Below, one piece after another: positions 61,358-64,000 of a DNA stretch of 64,000 bases; the stretch's first letter is position 1, and each line of letters starts with the position of its first letter. The translations under genes and the position numbers were made by a program. Location of the stretch: contig NZ_AP019308.1 in NCBI RefSeq assembly GCF_003945345.1, positions 868,001 to 932,000 on the forward strand, written 5' to 3'. This stretch comes from Paenibacillus baekrokdamisoli (GTDB taxonomy: Bacteria > Bacillota > Bacilli > Paenibacillales > Paenibacillaceae). The notes beneath the pieces are model-generated. The model worked only from the letters and a program-made list of their open reading frames with translations, was not told the origin of the DNA and ran no database searches.

Positions 61358-64000
61358 ATGAAGACGGAGCGCAGGGGACAATTAGAAGGATTAAGCGAGA
61401 AAATATTTTTGGATCGATATGCTTGGAAGAATGCGGATTCGAATGACACCGTAGTTGGAGATGTTGTGCTTGTGCTAACGAAGGATGATCCTAAATTTCC
61501 ATCAAAAGAAGTTGGTGAGGTTATCGCTCGTGAAGGCAATCAGGTACAAATCAAGCTGCGAAGCGGCGATATCGTGGATTCTACGGTTGAGAAGCTGACC
61601 TTAACGATAGAGAAGACGCCTGATGAAATGTGGGACCGGCTGTCACATGCGATATCATCGGTAGAGGATAGCGTAGAGAAGAAGAAGCTCTGGCAGGAGC
61701 GGTTCCGTTACGTATTGGAGGATTGGAAGCTCGTACCAGGGGGCCGGATTGCTGCAGGAGCAGGAGCTAGTGAGGAGCTAACGCTGTTCAACTGCTACGT
61801 TATTCCTTCGCCTGCAGATAGTCGCGGCGGCATTATGAAGACATTGACAGAGATGACGGAGATTATGGCGCGTGGGGGTGGAGTGGGTATTAACCTCTCA
61901 TCACTCAGACCTCGAAGGGCCATCGTTGCTGGGGTGAATGGTTCGTCAAGCGGTGCTGTATCATGGGGCGGATTATTCAGCTATACGACTGGACTGATCG
62001 AGCAGGGTGGATCTAGACGTGGTGCATTGATGCTGATGATGAATGACTGGCATCCGGACGTACTTGATTTTATTACCGTGAAGCAGACGATGGGACAGGT
62101 AACGAACGCGAATTTATCGGTGTGCGTCAGTAATGATTTCATGCGCGCGGTCAAGGAGGATCTGGATTGGGATCTCGTATTCCCCGATACCAAGGACCCT
62201 GAATACGATGAGCTATGGGATGGAGATTTAGAGAAATGGCGTCTCCTGGGTAAAAAGGTTCTCCTCTATAAGACAGTTCCTGCACGTGAGATATGGCATA
62301 CGATTATGGAATCGGCCTGGAAATCTGCTGAGCCTGGTGTCGTATTCATGGAATATTATAATCAGATGTCGAATAGCTGGTATTTCAATCCGATCATCTC
62401 TACGAATCCATGCGGAGAACAAGGATTACCGGCTTGGGGCGTATGTAATCTGGCAGCGGTCAACTTATCGAAGTTCTATGATGAGGCTTCTGGGGATGTG
62501 GACTGGGATGAGCTGGCTAAGGTAACCAAATGGTCTACTCGGTTCCTAGATAATGTCATTGATGCGACTCCCTATCATTTTGAAGAGAATGAACGGAATC
62601 AGAAGAAGGAACGTCGTGTAGGGCTGGGAACGATGGGACTTGCGGAGCTCATGATCAAGCTGGGCATCCGTTATGGCAGTCCAGAATCACTTGTTTTTCT
62701 GGATAAAATCTATGGGTTCATGGCTAAGGAGGCTTACTTAGCATCAACCGAGATTGCAGCGGAGAAAGGATCTTTCCCAGCGTTTGAGGCAGATAAATAC
62801 GTACAGAGCGGATTCATGAAGAACTTAATTAGCGCTTTTCCGGAGATTGGGGAAGCCGTGACGAAGCGTGGGATGCGGAATGTGACTGTTATTACGCAGG
62901 CACCGACTGGAAGCACAGGGACGATGGTTGGAACATCGACGGGAATCGAGCCTTACTTTGCCTTCGAATATTATCGCCAGAGTCGATTGGGTTATGACAA
63001 GCAGTTCGTACCTATTGCTCAGGAATGGAAGGACGCGCATCCAGGTCAGGAGCTGCCGGATTATTATGTGACTTCGATGAGCTTGTCTGCCGAAGATCAT
63101 ATTCGTGTACAGGCGGTCATTCAGCGTTGGGTCGATAGCTCGATCTCGAAGACGGCGAATTGTCCGAATGACTTTACCGTTGAGGATACGAAACGGCTCT
63201 ATGAGCTTGCTTTTGATCTGGGCTGTAAGGGCGTTACCATCTATCGAGATGGCAGCCGTGATGTTCAGGTGTTAAGTACGAAGAAGGATGAGACGGCGGG
63301 GAGTTCAGTGACAGATGAGCAGGAAGAAAGTTCGGTGAAAGAGAGCGAGCAATTGACGGCGAATGTGTCGGAGCAAGTAGCGGATTTATCGCCAGTCGTA
63401 AACGTTGCGGGGCAAACAGTGGATTTATCACCAATCGTAAACGTGTCGAAGGAAGCAGTGGGTTCATCTGCAAGCGTGAATGTGTCAGGGCAAGTAGCCG
63501 ATTCATCGCCAATGTCGGAATCACTAGTTGTCGATAAGGCATACAAGAGCCGCCCTCAGATTCTTAGCGGTGCGACTTATAAGATGAATACACCTTTTGG
63601 GATGGCCTATATTACGATCAATGATATTAATGACTCGCCAGGTGAGATTTTTCTGAACGTAGGGAAAGCGGGTTCGGATGTGTCCGCCATGGCTGAAGCG
63701 CTTGGACGGGTCTGCTCTCTGTTCTTGCGATACGGAGATCATGGTAATAAAGTGAACCTATTGATAAAACATTTGAAAGGGATCGGTGGAACCGGCGCAA
63801 TTGGGTTTGGTGTTAACCGAGTGGAATCCATTGCTGATGCGGTCGCCAAGGCTCTCGAAATGCATATTGGGGGAAAAGAGACTAAGGTGACGTATACGAA
63901 GGAAGCAGAGGTCTCCGCTTTGCAGCATGAATTTGAGGAAGAGTTAGTGGCAGCAGCAGGTTCAACTGAGCAAGCGGCTGATTATGCTCATGCTCATTCG
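61358..64000 (+). CDS. nrdJ: adenosylcobalamin-dependent ribonucleoside-diphosphate reductase (partial, 3' end outside window)
   Basis: 881 codons visible, running off the right edge. It converts ribonucleotides to deoxyribonucleotides using vitamin B12. Active-site features: Cys146 in LTLFNCYVIP, NPCGEQ with Cys352 at about 350-355, and the allosteric and barrel blocks RGGGVGINLSSLRP, QAPTGSTGTMVGTSTGIEPY and GCKGVTIYRDGSRDVQVL. The C-terminal redox Cys pair is outside the window. Between the barrel (ending about 640) and the conserved block YKMNTPFGMAYITIND (about 740) sits a low-complexity insert with ~13-residue repeats. ATG at 61358, GAGGCGG upstream. Preceded by two NrdR boxes. Confidence 0.95.
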   Translation, partial: MKTERRGQLEGLSEKIFLDRYAWKNADSNDTVVGDVVLVLTKDDPKFPSKEVGEVIAREGNQVQIKLRSGDIVDSTVEKLTLTIEKTPDEMWDRLSHAISSVEDSVEKKKLWQERFRYVLEDWKLVPGGRIAAGAGASEELTLFNCYVIPSPADSRGGIMKTLTEMTEIMARGGGVGINLSSLRPRRAIVAGVNGSSSGAVSWGGLFSYTTGLIEQGGSRRGALMLMMNDWHPDVLDFITVKQTMGQVTNANLSVCVSNDFMRAVKEDLDWDLVFPDTKDPEYDELWDGDLEKWRLLGKKVLLYKTVPAREIWHTIMESAWKSAEPGVVFMEYYNQMSNSWYFNPIISTNPCGEQGLPAWGVCNLAAVNLSKFYDEASGDVDWDELAKVTKWSTRFLDNVIDATPYHFEENERNQKKERRVGLGTMGLAELMIKLGIRYGSPESLVFLDKIYGFMAKEAYLASTEIAAEKGSFPAFEADKYVQSGFMKNLISAFPEIGEAVTKRGMRNVTVITQAPTGSTGTMVGTSTGIEPYFAFEYYRQSRLGYDKQFVPIAQEWKDAHPGQELPDYYVTSMSLSAEDHIRVQAVIQRWVDSSISKTANCPNDFTVEDTKRLYELAFDLGCKGVTIYRDGSRDVQVLSTKKDETAGSSVTDEQEESSVKESEQLTANVSEQVADLSPVVNVAGQTVDLSPIVNVSKEAVGSSASVNVSGQVADSSPMSESLVVDKAYKSRPQILSGATYKMNTPFGMAYITINDINDSPGEIFLNVGKAGSDVSAMAEALGRVCSLFLRYGDHGNKVNLLIKHLKGIGGTGAIGFGVNRVESIADAVAKALEMHIGGKETKVTYTKEAEVSALQHEFEEELVAAAGSTEQAADYAHAHS
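63361..63510 (+). repeat. imperfect ~39-bp tandem repeats inside nrdJ
   Basis: About 3.5 copies coding for a 13-residue unit of the type NV(S/A)xQVADLSPVV. All copies are in frame, so the repeat only lengthens a linker in the reductase. Confidence 0.8.

Overview
The window looks like chromosomal DNA of a low-to-mid GC, endospore-forming Firmicute of the Paenibacillaceae (Paenibacillus/Cohnella-like). Indications are the YqzE, YqhG and YqhH (SNF2) genes, a YesM/YesN-type two-component system beside LplB/YtcP-type permeases without their own ATPase, DUF5696 and DUF4127 proteins, GGAGG-type ribosome binding sites, frequent TTG/GTG starts, and an adenosylcobalamin-dependent ribonucleotide reductase preceded by NrdR boxes. 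This assignment is inference from gene content; there is no rRNA in the window.

Layout. (1) 1-2.4 kb: a MmyB-like HTH regulator (3' end outside the window) divergent from an aldo/keto reductase, then a small ORF that runs into a degenerate tRNA-Ala(GGC)-like sequence with its own terminator. (2) 2.6-15.7 kb: a sugar-sensing locus with a histidine kinase carrying two sensor modules, an AraC-type response regulator, two CUT1 permeases, a binding lipoprotein, a secreted beta-helix protein and a large GH106-like glycosidase. (3) 16-22.2 kb: secreted proteins, namely a GHL10 glycosidase-like protein with three N-terminal repeats, a HupE/UreJ protein, and a calcineurin-type phosphoesterase with a tandem duplicated LamG module. 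(4) 22.6-51.2 kb: a long catabolic and transport locus with an RpiR regulator, GHL10-like proteins, FAD oxidoreductase, an internally deleted sugar-phosphate isomerase, MBL hydrolase, two Gfo/Idh-type dehydrogenases, creatininase-family and ADP-ribosylglycohydrolase-family hydrolases, two binding proteins (one fused to carbohydrate-binding-like modules), two permease pairs, an NHL/Yip1 membrane protein, a DUF5696 protein, an APH-type kinase, a DUF4127 protein and a NanE epimerase. (5) 51.3-54.8 kb: an OpuC-type compatible-solute transporter. (6) 55-61 kb: housekeeping genes (YibQ-type deacetylase-like protein, amidase, YqzE, unknown secreted protein, YqhG, YqhH). (7) 61.2-64 kb: nrdJ, running off the right edge.

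How the parts fit. Region 2 reads as a sense-import-degrade unit: an external saccharide is sensed by the kinase, imported by permeases that must borrow a shared MsmX-type ATPase, and trimmed by the GH106-like enzyme. Region 4 looks like a second, much less familiar unit. NanE, an APH-type kinase and an RpiR/SIS regulator point to a phosphorylated (amino) sugar intermediate, while the GHL10-like proteins, the ADP-ribosylglycohydrolase and the Gfo/Idh and FAD oxidoreductases point to an unusual glycan or glycoconjugate. No substrate can be deduced from sequence alone.

Two families of intergenic structured repeats stand out: a roughly 140-165 bp imperfect palindrome present six times, four of them in an exact 177-bp tandem array at 46692-47389, and a roughly 100 bp two-hairpin element present three times with compensatory changes in its first stem.
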